Positions 26,347 through 35,280 of a stretch of DNA of 64,000 nt are shown here, piece after piece. Within the stretch, counting starts at the first letter, position 1, and each line of letters begins with the position of its first letter. Origin of the DNA: Actinomyces qiguomingii (GTDB lineage Bacteria > Actinomycetota > Actinomycetes > Actinomycetales > Actinomycetaceae); NCBI RefSeq assembly GCF_004102025.1, contig NZ_CP025228.1, positions 3,924,550 to 3,988,549 on the forward strand, in the 5' to 3' direction. The notes beneath the pieces were generated by a model. That model was not told where the DNA came from. It saw only the letters and a list, made by a program, of their open reading frames with translations, and ran no database searches. The translations under genes were made by a program, and so were the position numbers.

Positions 26347-26814
26347 CTACCAGGGATGCAAGTGTTTTGTTGCCACATATGTGATAGCAGCCGTTCCAAC
26401 AGAGGTCACAGCACAGGCAATAAGCGTTCCCATGTTGCCTTCGTCAACCGTGTCGTCTTCGTACGGATCGTCTGCTACCCACTCCGAAGAGTTCACCACC
26501 TGGTTCGTGTCATCATCCAGCTCGCCACTGGCGAAGGCCCCCGGCGTCCTCCGCGACTCTGCTAGGTGCGTACCCTCGTGGCCCGTTTCCACCCTCCTAT
26601 ACCACTGCTCACTGAGTTCGACCTCGTCGCTCGCCGTCATCCCGCCCTTCCTTGGGTCCCAAGGATCCTCATCCTCGGCGTCGGCTGGGAACACTGTACG
26701 CAGGGCGCTGCGGAGACTGCCGCGTCTCAACCAGATTGGGTAGTGGGTGTCGCCGTTGCGCAACACGGCATGTGGTGACGCTGGCGACCTGCTCGGAGCG
26801 CTGGTTCCTGTCAT
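26347..26814 (-). CDS. Acidic protein with a C-terminal membrane anchor, unknown
   Basis: 155 aa if started at ATG 26814; ATG 26640 with AAGGAAGGG upstream gives 97 aa and may be the true start. The central part is strongly acidic (DEVELSEQWYRR, WVADDPYEDDTVDEG). The last 27 residues form one hydrophobic helix (MGTLIACAVTSVGTAAITYV) with a short polar tail, a tail-anchor topology. It is upstream of the 146-aa gene, so the two probably form an operon. I do not recognise the family. Confidence 0.5.
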   Translation of the reverse strand: MTGTSAPSRSPASPHAVLRNGDTHYPIWLRRGSLRSALRTVFPADAEDEDPWDPRKGGMTASDEVELSEQWYRRVETGHEGTHLAESRRTPGAFASGELDDDTNQVVNSSEWVADDPYEDDTVDEGNMGTLIACAVTSVGTAAITYVATKHLHPW

Positions 26815-26854
26815 ACGGTGCGGCTACAGTGAGGGGAATCGGAAGGAGGTCCGC

Positions 26855-27058
26855 ATGGCAGCACCCACGAACAACCTGGTCCGCGTGTTCACGGAGGATG
26901 AGCTAAAGGCCCGGGAGTCGGATGTGGTCGACAAGCTCACGCGTCGCTTCGGCAGTCTTGAGCGTGCGCTTGAGCGCGAGGAGGACTGGGACTACGACGA
27001 AGACGAGGCCACCCTCTTCTCCGAGTACCACGCCGTCACCTTCCTCCTGTCCGACTGA
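26855..27058 (+). CDS. Small acidic protein, first gene of a two-gene module
   Basis: 67 aa from ATG 26855, with an excellent GGAAGGAGG site. The sequence runs RVFTEDELKARESDVVDKLT, FGSLERALEREEDWDYDEDE and a hydrophobic end AVTFLLSD. Its stop codon overlaps the next start (TGATG), so the two are translationally coupled. A small acidic protein before a larger basic one recalls toxin-antitoxin order, but I cannot match it to a known family. Confidence 0.65.
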   Translation: MAAPTNNLVRVFTEDELKARESDVVDKLTRRFGSLERALEREEDWDYDEDEATLFSEYHAVTFLLSD

Positions 27059-27801
27059 TGGAGGACTTCTCGGCGCAGGAACGCCAGACCCACGACTTTG
27101 CGGCCCAGACCACCGCCACCGTGCGCACGGTGTGCCCCGATGCGCCCGATTTCGTCGCTCAGGCCGCCATTCGCAAGCGCGTCTGGAGGGCGACAGTGGC
27201 TACCCCCGGAGACAAGCCAGTGACGCTGACCGTGGGCGGGAGGCGCCTGCTAAAGCTGAAGGTCCGCTACGAGTGCACGGCGTCAGCGCGCCATTCCTTC
27301 ATGCTCGTCGAGAAGTCCGCCTTCACCCTGCTCCCTGCCCAAGGGAGTGAGCCTCTGGTACGGCTGGAGTATCTACGCCACCCGCACTCCGACGTGCCGT
27401 GCTGCCACCTCCAGGTCCACGCCCGTCGCGATGACTGGACTTTCGCCATGACCCGTAACGGCGTCGGAAGTCCCAGGCGCGAAGTGGCCCGACGAGCCAG
27501 CGCAGAGCGAGCCCCTCAGCTGTCTGATATCCACTTTCCTGCGGGAGGTCCGCGACTGCGGCCCACCCTTGAGGACTTCCTGGAGATGCTCGTCCATGAT
27601 CTCGGCGTGGACCACAGTGAGGGCGCCCTGGAAGTCCTCAAACAGCAGCGTGTGGCCTGGCGAACCGATCAGGTGCGCGCCATGGCGGCCTCGCTTCCCG
27701 ATGTCGCCGCAGAGGTGCTGCGCGATGCGGGGTACACGGTGACTGCACCGGACGACTGCAGCATTCATCCCGACCGGCAGGCCTGGCTAACCCGCTACTG
27801 A
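27058..27801 (+). CDS. Unknown protein, second gene of a two-gene module
   Basis: 247 aa, coupled to the 67-aa gene by a 1-bp overlap. The middle part has a beta-rich look with conserved-looking His/Cys (RHPHSDVPCCHLQVHA, SDIHFPAGGPRLRPTLEDFL), then a helical tail (LPDVAAEVLRDAGYTVTA). No signal peptide or membrane helix. The function is unknown. It sits between the IetAS-like pair and an IS-scarred region, so a defence or stress role is possible but unproven. Confidence 0.6.
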   Translation: MEDFSAQERQTHDFAAQTTATVRTVCPDAPDFVAQAAIRKRVWRATVATPGDKPVTLTVGGRRLLKLKVRYECTASARHSFMLVEKSAFTLLPAQGSEPLVRLEYLRHPHSDVPCCHLQVHARRDDWTFAMTRNGVGSPRREVARRASAERAPQLSDIHFPAGGPRLRPTLEDFLEMLVHDLGVDHSEGALEVLKQQRVAWRTDQVRAMAASLPDVAAEVLRDAGYTVTAPDDCSIHPDRQAWLTRY

Positions 27802-27866
27802 CCACCGAGCGCGCCCAAGCCCCACAGCCGACCAGCAGTGCCCAACGCGCGCACCGAGACTCGGGT

Positions 27867-28032
27867 TCAGTCGCGCATGTCCTGCTGCGGCAGGGACTTC
27901 ACGATCTGCTGGGTGCACACGGAGACAGTGCTGACGCGGGCGATCAGCTCGAGCAGATAGTAGGGCTGGAGCGCCGCCATGTCCCCTGGCCCGAGCGCCG
28001 GGTCAATGAACAACCTGGCGTTTGACGCCGCC
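27867..28032 (-). pseudogene. C-terminal gene fragment cut by the ISAs1-family element
   Basis: The minus strand encodes ARLFIDPALGPGDMAALQPY followed by YLLELIARVSTVSVCTQQIV and a stop at 27867. It reads like the end of a real protein. The frame meets the IS target duplication at 28033, and no matching N-terminal part is seen beyond the element, where a different gene ends at 29412. The 5' part is therefore lost. Confidence 0.5.
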
Positions 28033-29397
28033 GGGTGGTGGTCAGGGGGTCGGCAAAGTCGGTGTCTGGGTTGGGGGTTGTTAGGGGTTTTCGGCGTGTT
28101 GGTGGGGGTGCGGCGCGATCTTCCGGAGACGATGGAGGTGTTCGAAAAAGCCATTGCCTTGGAAGGTCGCGCCGCTGTGTCATCATCCCCCACGCCTGCC
28201 CTGTCGCGCCAGCCCCTGACCGGGATGTTCGCCACTGTCCCGGACCCGCGTGATCGGCGCGGGGTGCGTCACCGCCTGGATGTGGTGCTGGCTTTGGCGG
28301 CGGTAGGGGTGCTGGCCGGCTGCCGCACCCTGCTGGCGATCTGGGAGCACGCCCAGGACCTGACCGGCGGCCAACTACAGCAGCTGGGACTACCACAAGA
28401 CCGGGGCATCCCCTCGGAGTCGACGATCCGCCGCGCCCTGGCCGGCCTGGACGCCGACGACTACCGGCGCCAGGGTCGCGTCGTGGATGCTCACCCGCAC
28501 CGGCACCATCGACGGACGCAGGATTATCGCGGTGGACGGGCAAGACCATGCGCGGCGCCAAACCCAAGAACAACAACAGCGGAGACGGTGATGATGGCGG
28601 CGGTGATGGTGGCGGTGGGGCCCCGCACCTGCTGGCGGCGCTGGACCAGGGCACCGGGGCGGTGCTCGCCCAGCAGCGCGTAGAAGACAAGACCAGTGAG
28701 ATACCCGCCCTGAAACAGCTGCTGGCACCCCATGACCTTACCGGAGCGGTCGTGACTGCTGACGCACTGCACACCCAGACCGACACAGCGCAGTGGATAC
28801 GCGACCGGGGCGCCGACTACCTGCTCACGGTCAAGAACAACCAGCCCAGTCTCAGGGCGAAACTGAAGGCGCTGCCCTGGAAGGACGTCCCCGCCGTGTC
28901 GGGGGTTGACTGCTCTCATGGGCGGCGGGTGCGCCGCACCATCAAAGCCGTGGCAACGCCGGACTGGATCGACTTCCCCGGCGCCTCACAGGTGCTTCAG
29001 GTGCGTCGCACCCGCACCACCCACACCCGCGGTAAGAACAGCAAGCGCAGCACCGAGGTCGTCTACCTCATCTGCTCCATACCGCCCGAGCAGGCCCCGC
29101 CCGAGCAAGTCGCCGCCTGGATACAAGGCCACTGGGCGATCGAGAACCGACTCCACTGGGTACGGGATGTCACCTATGACGAGGACCGCCACCAACTGCG
29201 CACCGGCTCCGGGCCGCAGGTGATGGCGACCCTGCGGAACCTGGCCATAAGCCTGATCCGCACCATCTACGACGACCCCATCACCACCGGCATCGCCTCA
29301 GCCAACCGGGCCATGACACGCAAACCCACCAAAGCCATCAAACTCCTAACAACTCCATGACCACCCAACGACTTTGCCGAGCCCCTGGGGTGGTGGT
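28033..29397. mobile_element. ISAs1-family insertion sequence with 10-bp target duplication
   Basis: The element is 28043-29387. Its ends are inverted: CAGGGGGTCGGCAAAGTCG on the left, and CGACTTTGCCGAGCCCCTG on the right. GGGTGGTGGT flanks it as a 10-bp direct repeat (28033-28042 and 29388-29397). The transposase is frameshifted twice, so the copy is not autonomous. A solo left end of a related copy lies at 31087-31258. Confidence 0.85.
28226..29360 (+). pseudogene. ISAs1-family transposase, disrupted by two frameshifts
   Basis: The frame from 27979 to 28683 carries the N-terminal part (MFATVPDPRDRRGVRHRLDV, ESTIRRALAGLDADD). Near 28460-28475 the reading moves to another frame (MLTRTGTIDGRRIIAVDG), and near 28535 an extra base moves it again into the frame running to 29360 (MRGAKPK, VVTADALHTQ, TVKNNQPSLRAKLK, HWAIENRLHWVRDV). 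The DDE-type H-repeat-associated family is clear. A glycine/aspartate-rich stretch near 28580-28620 is unusual and may be an expanded repeat. Confidence 0.85.
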
Positions 29398-29411
29398 GGG
29401 GCTGGGTTTGG

Positions 29412-30263
29412 TTAGTGTCGTTTTTGGGTTTCGGCTTGGTCGGTGAGGTAGGTGATGGTGCGGACGATGTTGTATGGGGTGGTGGTGTTGGTGGTGGTGA
29501 TGGTTCCGACCACGGGGGTGGTGGTGCCGCCGTTGGGGGTGTAGGTGGCTTTCCAGGTGGTGGTAAGGGTGGTGGTTACGTCGGTGGCTGTGCGGGTGTA
29601 GCGGTGGGTGAGGGTCTGGTTGGGCCAGGGTGCGCCGGGGTCGGTGGTGGTTGTGGTGGTGCCGTCTCCCCAGTTCCAGGTGTAGGAGGTGGGGGTGGCG
29701 TGGATGGTTACTTCGGTTCCGGCTACGGTGGTGGTTAGTACCTGGGTGTCGGGGCTGGTGTAGACGATGAAGTCCTTGGTCAGTAGTACTTCTGGGCCTG
29801 GGGGTTGGCGGGTGATGCCTGAGCCCTCGGCCAGTAGGGTGGACACGTCGGTGGAGGAGATCGTGATCACCACGGTGGTGCCGTCGGAGGCTTGGACGCT
29901 GGTTGCGGGCGCGGCATCGGTGGCGCACTCGTCAGGATCAAGCACAATAGCACGCATTCCGACGTTCACGCCCATTCTCATACCGAAGCACATGGCATAA
30001 GACAAACTCGCCATAAAAGCGGCCCGCTCATCGAACACCCCACCAGTGCCGCCCTCAACAGTGACACCGCCGCCACCCGACGCACCCGGAACCGACACCA
30101 CCACATCATAAGACACCCCACCAGAAACAATCACCGAACTACCAGATCCGTGGGCGCTGTATTGATCAGGCCGCTGTGTGGGGACGACAGCATATGTGGG
30201 TGCACCTAGCAATAGTGTAACGAGCGTGAATCCTGCGCACAAGGCGAATAGGTTGCGTTTCAT
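29412..30263 (-). CDS. Secreted PKD-domain protein
   Basis: 283 aa with an N-terminal signal peptide (MKRNLFALCAGFTLVTLLLG, cleavage near PTYA). The C-terminal half holds a PKD-type beta-sandwich with the hallmark YTWNWGDGTTTTTTDPG and a threonine-rich end. It follows the lipoprotein gene with a 4-bp ATGA overlap, so the two are coupled. PKD proteins of this type in actinobacteria are surface or secreted, probably in adhesion or protein binding; no enzyme motif is seen. Its stop lies only 15 bp from the ISAs1 target duplication. Confidence 0.75.
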   Translation of the reverse strand: MKRNLFALCAGFTLVTLLLGAPTYAVVPTQRPDQYSAHGSGSSVIVSGGVSYDVVVSVPGASGGGGVTVEGGTGGVFDERAAFMASLSYAMCFGMRMGVNVGMRAIVLDPDECATDAAPATSVQASDGTTVVITISSTDVSTLLAEGSGITRQPPGPEVLLTKDFIVYTSPDTQVLTTTVAGTEVTIHATPTSYTWNWGDGTTTTTTDPGAPWPNQTLTHRYTRTATDVTTTLTTTWKATYTPNGGTTTPVVGTITTTNTTTPYNIVRTITYLTDQAETQKRH

Positions 30264-30934
30264 TCTGAGTCCTCATCATTGGTGATTTGGAGTGCCTCAA
30301 CGGCCCAATCATTGCCGCTCCAATATAGTTGGATTAATAACTCATGATCGAATTTGTCGACCTGTTGCGATGGTGCGGAAGGCGTTGGATGTTCTGTGTA
30401 GCCTTCGGATGTCACTTGTGTGCGTACGACGTAGCGGTTGGGGTCTTCTTGGTCCGTCCACCACTCTAGCGGAGTGATCTCCTGCACCCACGGATCCGTC
30501 CAGCCGCCTGCATCGTGTATTTCGGCCGCTTCGGACCCCACCCCGTTGCAGAATTCGCAGTCCTCTGTGCTCATGTTCTGCCAGATGTCCAGGTCGCCGG
30601 TCGCTCCCACGTAAGGAACTAGCTCGAGGAAGTATGTGGCTGCGGTGATGGCGCCTTCAGGGGTGAACTGTGGGGTGTAGGGATCAGGCGGCTCCATGGC
30701 CAGGGCGGTGGCTCTGGCCGCGGCCTGTTCCGGCGACAGCGTGGGCGCGGCACTAGCACTAACAGTCGCTGATGGGGTCCAGGTGGGACTGAAACCACTG
30801 GTGGCGCTTCCACGCGAACAACCCCCACCCAGTGCCAGCCAGGCAACCACCACGGACAGGGCCGCCAGACGAGCGAACCCGACCGCAGCCCGGCGCCGAT
30901 GCGGCATCGAATGGAGTAAGGGGACGGTAGACAT
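30260..30934 (-). CDS. DUF6318-like lipoprotein
   Basis: 224 aa from ATG 30934 with GAGGAGG upstream; the frame is open to 31045. The N-terminus has basic residues, a hydrophobic stretch and a lipobox-like end (LALGGGC, Cys39), with an atypical Gly at -3. A Ser/Thr/Ala linker leads to a domain with TAATYFLELVPYVGATGDLD and the paired cysteines in EDCEFCNGV. This matches my memory of the DUF6318 family, common in Actinomyces beside PKD proteins. It is the upstream gene of that pair. The function is unknown. Confidence 0.65.
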   Translation of the reverse strand: MSTVPLLHSMPHRRRAAVGFARLAALSVVVAWLALGGGCSRGSATSGFSPTWTPSATVSASAAPTLSPEQAAARATALAMEPPDPYTPQFTPEGAITAATYFLELVPYVGATGDLDIWQNMSTEDCEFCNGVGSEAAEIHDAGGWTDPWVQEITPLEWWTDQEDPNRYVVRTQVTSEGYTEHPTPSAPSQQVDKFDHELLIQLYWSGNDWAVEALQITNDEDSE

Positions 30935-31086
30935 AACGGGCACGGCCTCCTCGGTGAGGACCCTAACGGGACTAACAGGCACGCCAGCCAAAGCGCCGAC
31001 GCCAGACAACCGTACCCACACACCCACCACAACCGCCACCCCCAACCAACACCCTGTGGAAAACCTACCGACTTCAGCAGTAACGA

Positions 31087-31258
31087 TGGGGGCTCCGCAA
31101 AGTCGTTGGTTGGGTTTGGGGTGGTTAGGGGTGTTCGGCGTGTTGCTGCGGCGCGATCTCCCGGAGACGATAGGTGGTGCTAAATCAGCCTTGTCACGGA
31201 AGGTCGCGCCGCTGTGTCATCAGCCCCCACCGCCCCCTTGTCGCGCCAGCCCCTGAAT
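31087..31258 (+). mobile_element. Solo left-end fragment of an ISAs1-family element
   Basis: The sequence GGGGGCTCCGCAAAGTCGTT and the following 150 bp align with the left end of the element at 28043-28230, including GTTCGGCGTGTTG, CGGAGACGAT, AAGGTCGCGCCGCTGTGTCA and GTCGCGCCAGCCCCTGA. It stops where the transposase frame would continue. It abuts the truncated DUF4143 gene, so an old insertion and deletion probably removed the missing half of both. Confidence 0.7.
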
Positions 31259-31287
31259 TACGATGGGCGCTTAATCCGACAGGATGA

Positions 31288-32345
31288 TTGTTGGTGCCGC
31301 CGTCATCGGGGCCCCCGCGCCTGTGTCTGTATGCCGCCCGCGCCTCCTTCCTCGACGACGCCACCCGCCAAACCGGCTCCGGACGCTTCCTGCGCATGCG
31401 CGAACGCGCCATGACGTGGTTCGAACGCGGCACCTCTACGGGCACGTTGAGCTTCGGTACCCTCATTGCTGGCGGCCGTCCCGCTGCAAATGCGACCGCG
31501 AGCTCTTACCACGACGTCGTCGACGCGCTCGCACACACAGGCTTCCCGGCGCTGACCAGGCTGGAACCCGCAGCAACGGCGGTGACATTGAGCGGCTGCC
31601 AGGACGACTTCGTCCGGACGGACCTGGGGCGACTGGCCCGGACGCGGCGCGCCCCTACAGTCATGCGCGCACTCATCCGTGCACTGGCGCTGGCCACAGC
31701 GGCCGAGGTCTCCTCGCGCACCCTGGCCAGGGACCTTCGCCAGGTCACCCCGGATATCTGCCCCGAGACCGTAGCCCACCACGTGGAACTACTGGAGCGG
31801 CTGTTCGTCGTCGAGCAGATCCCCGCCTGGGCTGTGGGGGCCGCCCTCACGCGCCCGCCTGCGCACCGTGCTTATGTTCCACCTGGCCGACCCCGTACTC
31901 GCCGTCACCGCATTGAGCGCGGACGCCGCACGACTCACGGTAGACCCTGAGATCACCGGCTTCGTCTTTGCCAGCGCCGTCGCCCACCATCTGCTCGTTT
32001 TCAGCGAGGCGCTCGACGGCCAGGCGTACCACTACTATGACTCCAATGGCCACGCGCTTGACTCCGTACTCATCTTTCCCCCGCGGCAGTTAGGCCGCAG
32101 TCGAGGTGAAACTGGGCGCCTCCCATTTCGAGAAGGGCGCCCGCTGAGTGACCCGCACCGTGCAGCAGATTGGCACCTCCGTGGTCAGGGACCGGGTCAA
32201 CAGCTGGCCGCCGGCCGAGAAAACCGCAGATTGGCACCTCCGTGGTCGGGGACCCGGTACTCAAACTGGTGGTCACCGGCACCGGCCCCACGGCGACCCT
32301 GCCAGACGGCATCGTAACCTGCCCGCTGAACGTCCTCGGACCCTG
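31288..32345 (+). pseudogene. AAA-ATPase/DUF4143 gene, 5'-truncated and frameshifted
   Basis: The remains read LDDATRQTGSGRFLRMRERA, MTWFERGTSTGTLSF, then in a second frame from about 31865 MFHLADPVLAVTALSADAAR and HYYDSNGHALDSVLIFP, then AVEVKLGASHFEKGAR, then VVTGTGPTATLPDGIV. These follow the order of DUF4143 ATPases from the post-ATPase region to the end. The Walker A half is absent. At least two frameshifts and a 61-bp-spaced repeat (GCAGATTGGCACCTCCGTGG at 32165 and 32226) disrupt it. Confidence 0.7.
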
Positions 32346-32429
32346 GCGCAGATGCCTCGGGCGCCACGCACCGCCCGGCCCGGTCCAGCTCCGCCCACCC
32401 CAACCCGTCCGACCCCGCCCCGCGGGCGT

Positions 32430-32552
32430 CTACTACGCCGGTTCGGCCTCTACTACGCCACTTAGACCTTTGGTGAAGGGCTCCGAGGCCTTCAGGAAAG
32501 GTCTAACCGGCGTACCCAACGCCCAAGTGGCGTAGTACAAGTGGCGTAGTAG
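32430..32552 (+). repeat. 109-bp structured repeat, copy 2, with a duplicated right end
   Basis: Same layout as copy 1: the core is 32430-32538, and an extra CAAGTGGCGTAGTAG repeats the right end to 32552. Its central hairpin is the strongest of the three: TTAGACCTTT pairs with AAAGGTCTAA around TGAAGG/CCTTCA. It ends 33 bp before the AlbA_2 pseudogene start. Confidence 0.85.
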
Positions 32553-32585
32553 CGAGCCGACGTCGAGCACCCCTCTCCGATTCCG

Positions 32586-33932
32586 GTGTTCATCCGCCGC
32601 ACCGCGTGGAACACCGCAGCCACCGACCAGCTCCGCATCATTGGCACCGACCAGCAGATGCTTGAAGTCAAGTCGGGCATCGGTAAAGACATCCGCGCCA
32701 CCCTCAGTGCCATGTCCAACTCTGCGGGCGGAACCATCCTCATCGGCCTAGACGAAGCACAGGGCTTCGCCCCCGTCCCGGGACTGGACGCGACTCACGC
32801 CCGGAAGCGGCTTGTGTCCCGCTGCGAGCAGATGACCCCGGTGGTCCGTCCCGTCATTGAGGTCGTCCTGATAGAAGGGGCTCCGGTCGTCGTCGCCACG
32901 ATTCCGGAGATCGAACCCTGCCACAAGCCCTGCTACGTCACCGACCAGGGGCAATACGGAGCTTCCTACACCAGATCGGGCGACGGCGATCGTCGCTTAA
33001 CCCAGTACGAGGTCGAACGCCTTCCGGAGGAGCACACTCAATCCCGACGGGATGAGGAGTCGGTGACTGAAGCCGGTCTTGGCAACCTCGACGACGACGC
33101 CCTGGCCGCCTTCATCTCCAACCAGCGGGCGGTGCGTCCAAAAACCTTCGCCAACAGCGACGACGGACGCTGCCCGTGAACGCACGCCATGCATCACCCG
33201 CAGCATCCCACCCTCGCCTCGCTAATGGCCCTCGGCGAGTACCCTCAGCAGTTCTTCCCGCGACTAAGCGTCACTTTCGCCGTTTTCCCCGGTACTGACC
33301 GGGGTGTCGTCACCGAGGGCGTACACCTGCTCGACAGCGCCACTCTGACCGGTCCGATTCCGGAACTCGTCAAATCCGCCGTCGATGCCGTTTGTCGCCA
33401 CATACGCACAGCCAGCCTGGCGGAAGACACCTTCCGCACAGACCTGCCGGACTAGCCGCTCGTCGCCGTGCGGGGGGCGGTGGTAAACGCACTCATGCAC
33501 CGAGACTACTCACCGGCGGCGCGCGGCGCCCAGGTCCAGGTCCAGGTCCAGGTCCAGAGTCAGACTCAGGCCAGCATGTTCGTCGACCGGCTCGAGATCA
33601 TAAATCCCGGCGGCCGCTACGGTGCCGTTACGGTAGAGATTCTAGGAAAGGCAGGAGTGAGCGCGAGCCGCAACCAGACCCTATCCATCCTGTTGGAGTC
33701 CACCACCTTCCCCGGTGGCGGCGCGGCGGCAGAGAATCGCGGAACCGGAATCGCGGTCATCCAGCAGGCCCTCGCCCAAGCTCTCCTACCACCGCCCGAG
33801 ACCAGGAGCACGATCGCCAGCTTCTCGATTACCTTTCGCCGAGGGCGCGTCGCACCGCGGGAGCGGGACTTCACAGTCTACTTAACGATCAGCTTCACAC
33901 ACTGTGAGGTTAGGTGCGAAGCCAATCGTTAA
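32586..33932 (+). pseudogene. AlbA_2 / RecG-like ATP-binding protein, interrupted by stop codons
   Basis: One reading frame carries the whole gene but with two stops. The AlbA_2 (Schlafen-type) domain is at the start (MLEVKSGIGKDIRATLSAMS, NSAGGTILIGLDE). After TGA 33177 comes LASLMALGEYPQQFFPRLSV; after TAG 33453, in a DLPD-stop-PLVAVR context where relatives have Y, comes [29 protein letters not shown] and [10 protein letters not shown], the GHKL-like C-terminus. A GGTCCA hexanucleotide repeat (about 33530-33556) adds Gln-Val units. The frame is otherwise preserved, so decay is recent. Confidence 0.75.
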
Positions 33933-33990
33933 GACCCGCGCGTGCAGTCATAAGGACCCCGGTCAGTGGACTCCTGCCCCTTCAGGCCCC

Positions 33991-35022
33991 CTACAGCCAA
34001 AGGTCACGACGCCGTCGCACCCCGCGCGTGACCTCGGGCGGGAACAGGCTTTCCACCCGCCGCACCAACCCCTCGGGATCCGCCAGCTCCCGCCACTCGA
34101 AACGGTGTACCGTCCACCCGCCACGGCGCAGCACCATTTCCCGCTGCTTCTCCGCATGCACGTCCGCCGAGGTAGCCAGCTTGCCGTACCCGTCGAACTC
34201 CAGGTCGACCATGGCGCTGTCCACAGCAACGTCAAGAAAGTACTCGCGCGTATCGTCACCAATCCATCGTCGCTGCGTCACCGCCTCGGGCACCCCGGCC
34301 ACGCCGACCGCCCAACGCAACACGCTCTCACCCGGAGACTCCGCAAACGGATCCGCGAGCGCCACCGCTCTCCTGGCACGACGTTTGCCGTTGCGTCGCC
34401 CCTGCGCCTCAACCATCTGCATCAACCGCTCGCGCGCCACGTCAACCTCCATCTCGCCGTAGCAACGCCGGTTGAAGCGATCGGGTCTGCACACCACCCG
34501 CAGAGCGGCGTCCACCACGGGCAGCGACTCACGTACCGGCAGGTCAAAGGCACAGTCCATGGCGGTGCGCAGCGGCGTCGTCACCCGCAGCCCGCCCACG
34601 TTGATGACCTCCTCGGGCGCTGGCGCAATCGTGGAGCGGTGCAGACTCACCTGGCGCCCGCGACGCCTGCCCGCCGGCATCGCGTACATGACGGCCGGGA
34701 GGGTGATCGCGCCATGTGTCCGCTTCCCGGGTACCGCCAAACGAACGTTTGGCTCCGCCTCCAGGATAGGCAGTCCCAGCACCACCGCCGCTGCCTCGTG
34801 GGTCAGGGCGATTGCCGACGGCGAAGCCCGCAGCGCCGCCTCGCAGCGCGCCAGCGTGACCAGTTGCTTAACGCGCCACCGAGGCGTGTCCGTTGGGGGC
34901 GCGACCATATAGCTGCCGCGGGCGATGCGCACAAGATCGCGCCGCCCGGCCAGGCCGCACTTGGAGCGATCGGCGGTGAACAACATGCGTGGACGCTCGG
35001 GCGGAGTTGGGTATGACTGCAT
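33991..35022 (-). CDS. AbiEi-like protein with C-terminal DUF559-type nuclease domain
   Basis: 343 aa from ATG 35022; the frame is open to 35175 but that part is unlikely. The N-terminal half resembles AbiEi-type antitoxins of actinobacteria (GLAGRRDLVRIARGSYMVAP, ALTHEAAAVVLGLPI, RVTTPLRTAMDCAF). The C-terminal half has the Vsr/DUF559 pattern: SMVDLEFDGYGKL, AEKQREMVLRRGGWTVHRFE, W, with the acidic and E-x-K/Q residues of a restriction-like fold. Such proteins are widespread solitary genes of unclear role. No AbiEii toxin is adjacent. It ends the accessory island next to repeat copy 3. Confidence 0.6.
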   Translation of the reverse strand: MQSYPTPPERPRMLFTADRSKCGLAGRRDLVRIARGSYMVAPPTDTPRWRVKQLVTLARCEAALRASPSAIALTHEAAAVVLGLPILEAEPNVRLAVPGKRTHGAITLPAVMYAMPAGRRRGRQVSLHRSTIAPAPEEVINVGGLRVTTPLRTAMDCAFDLPVRESLPVVDAALRVVCRPDRFNRRCYGEMEVDVARERLMQMVEAQGRRNGKRRARRAVALADPFAESPGESVLRWAVGVAGVPEAVTQRRWIGDDTREYFLDVAVDSAMVDLEFDGYGKLATSADVHAEKQREMVLRRGGWTVHRFEWRELADPEGLVRRVESLFPPEVTRGVRRRRDLWL

Positions 35023-35280
35023 TCCAGCAGGATGACCTCGGGCCGACGGCGGCGCCACCGCGCCCTTCGAACTCTGTGGATTGGGGTGTCGCGAACACTG
35101 CCTGTGGATACCGGTGGGGTCGGTAAGCCGCACGGTGATTCCCCAGCGATGCTCAGTGAACGACACGCGCGTCACCGGAAGCCGACCTGGTCACGGACGC
35201 CGGCGCCAGCCAATCCGCCCTCGGCCGGCACGTCCCAACCCAGCCCCGGCCGGCACATCCCAACCCAGCCCCGCTGACGT

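Noticed and set aside
32586-33932. Programmed read-through of two in-frame stop codons
   Set aside because: The stops have no recoding signal that I can see, and neighbouring genes in the island are also decayed, so pseudogene is the simpler reading.
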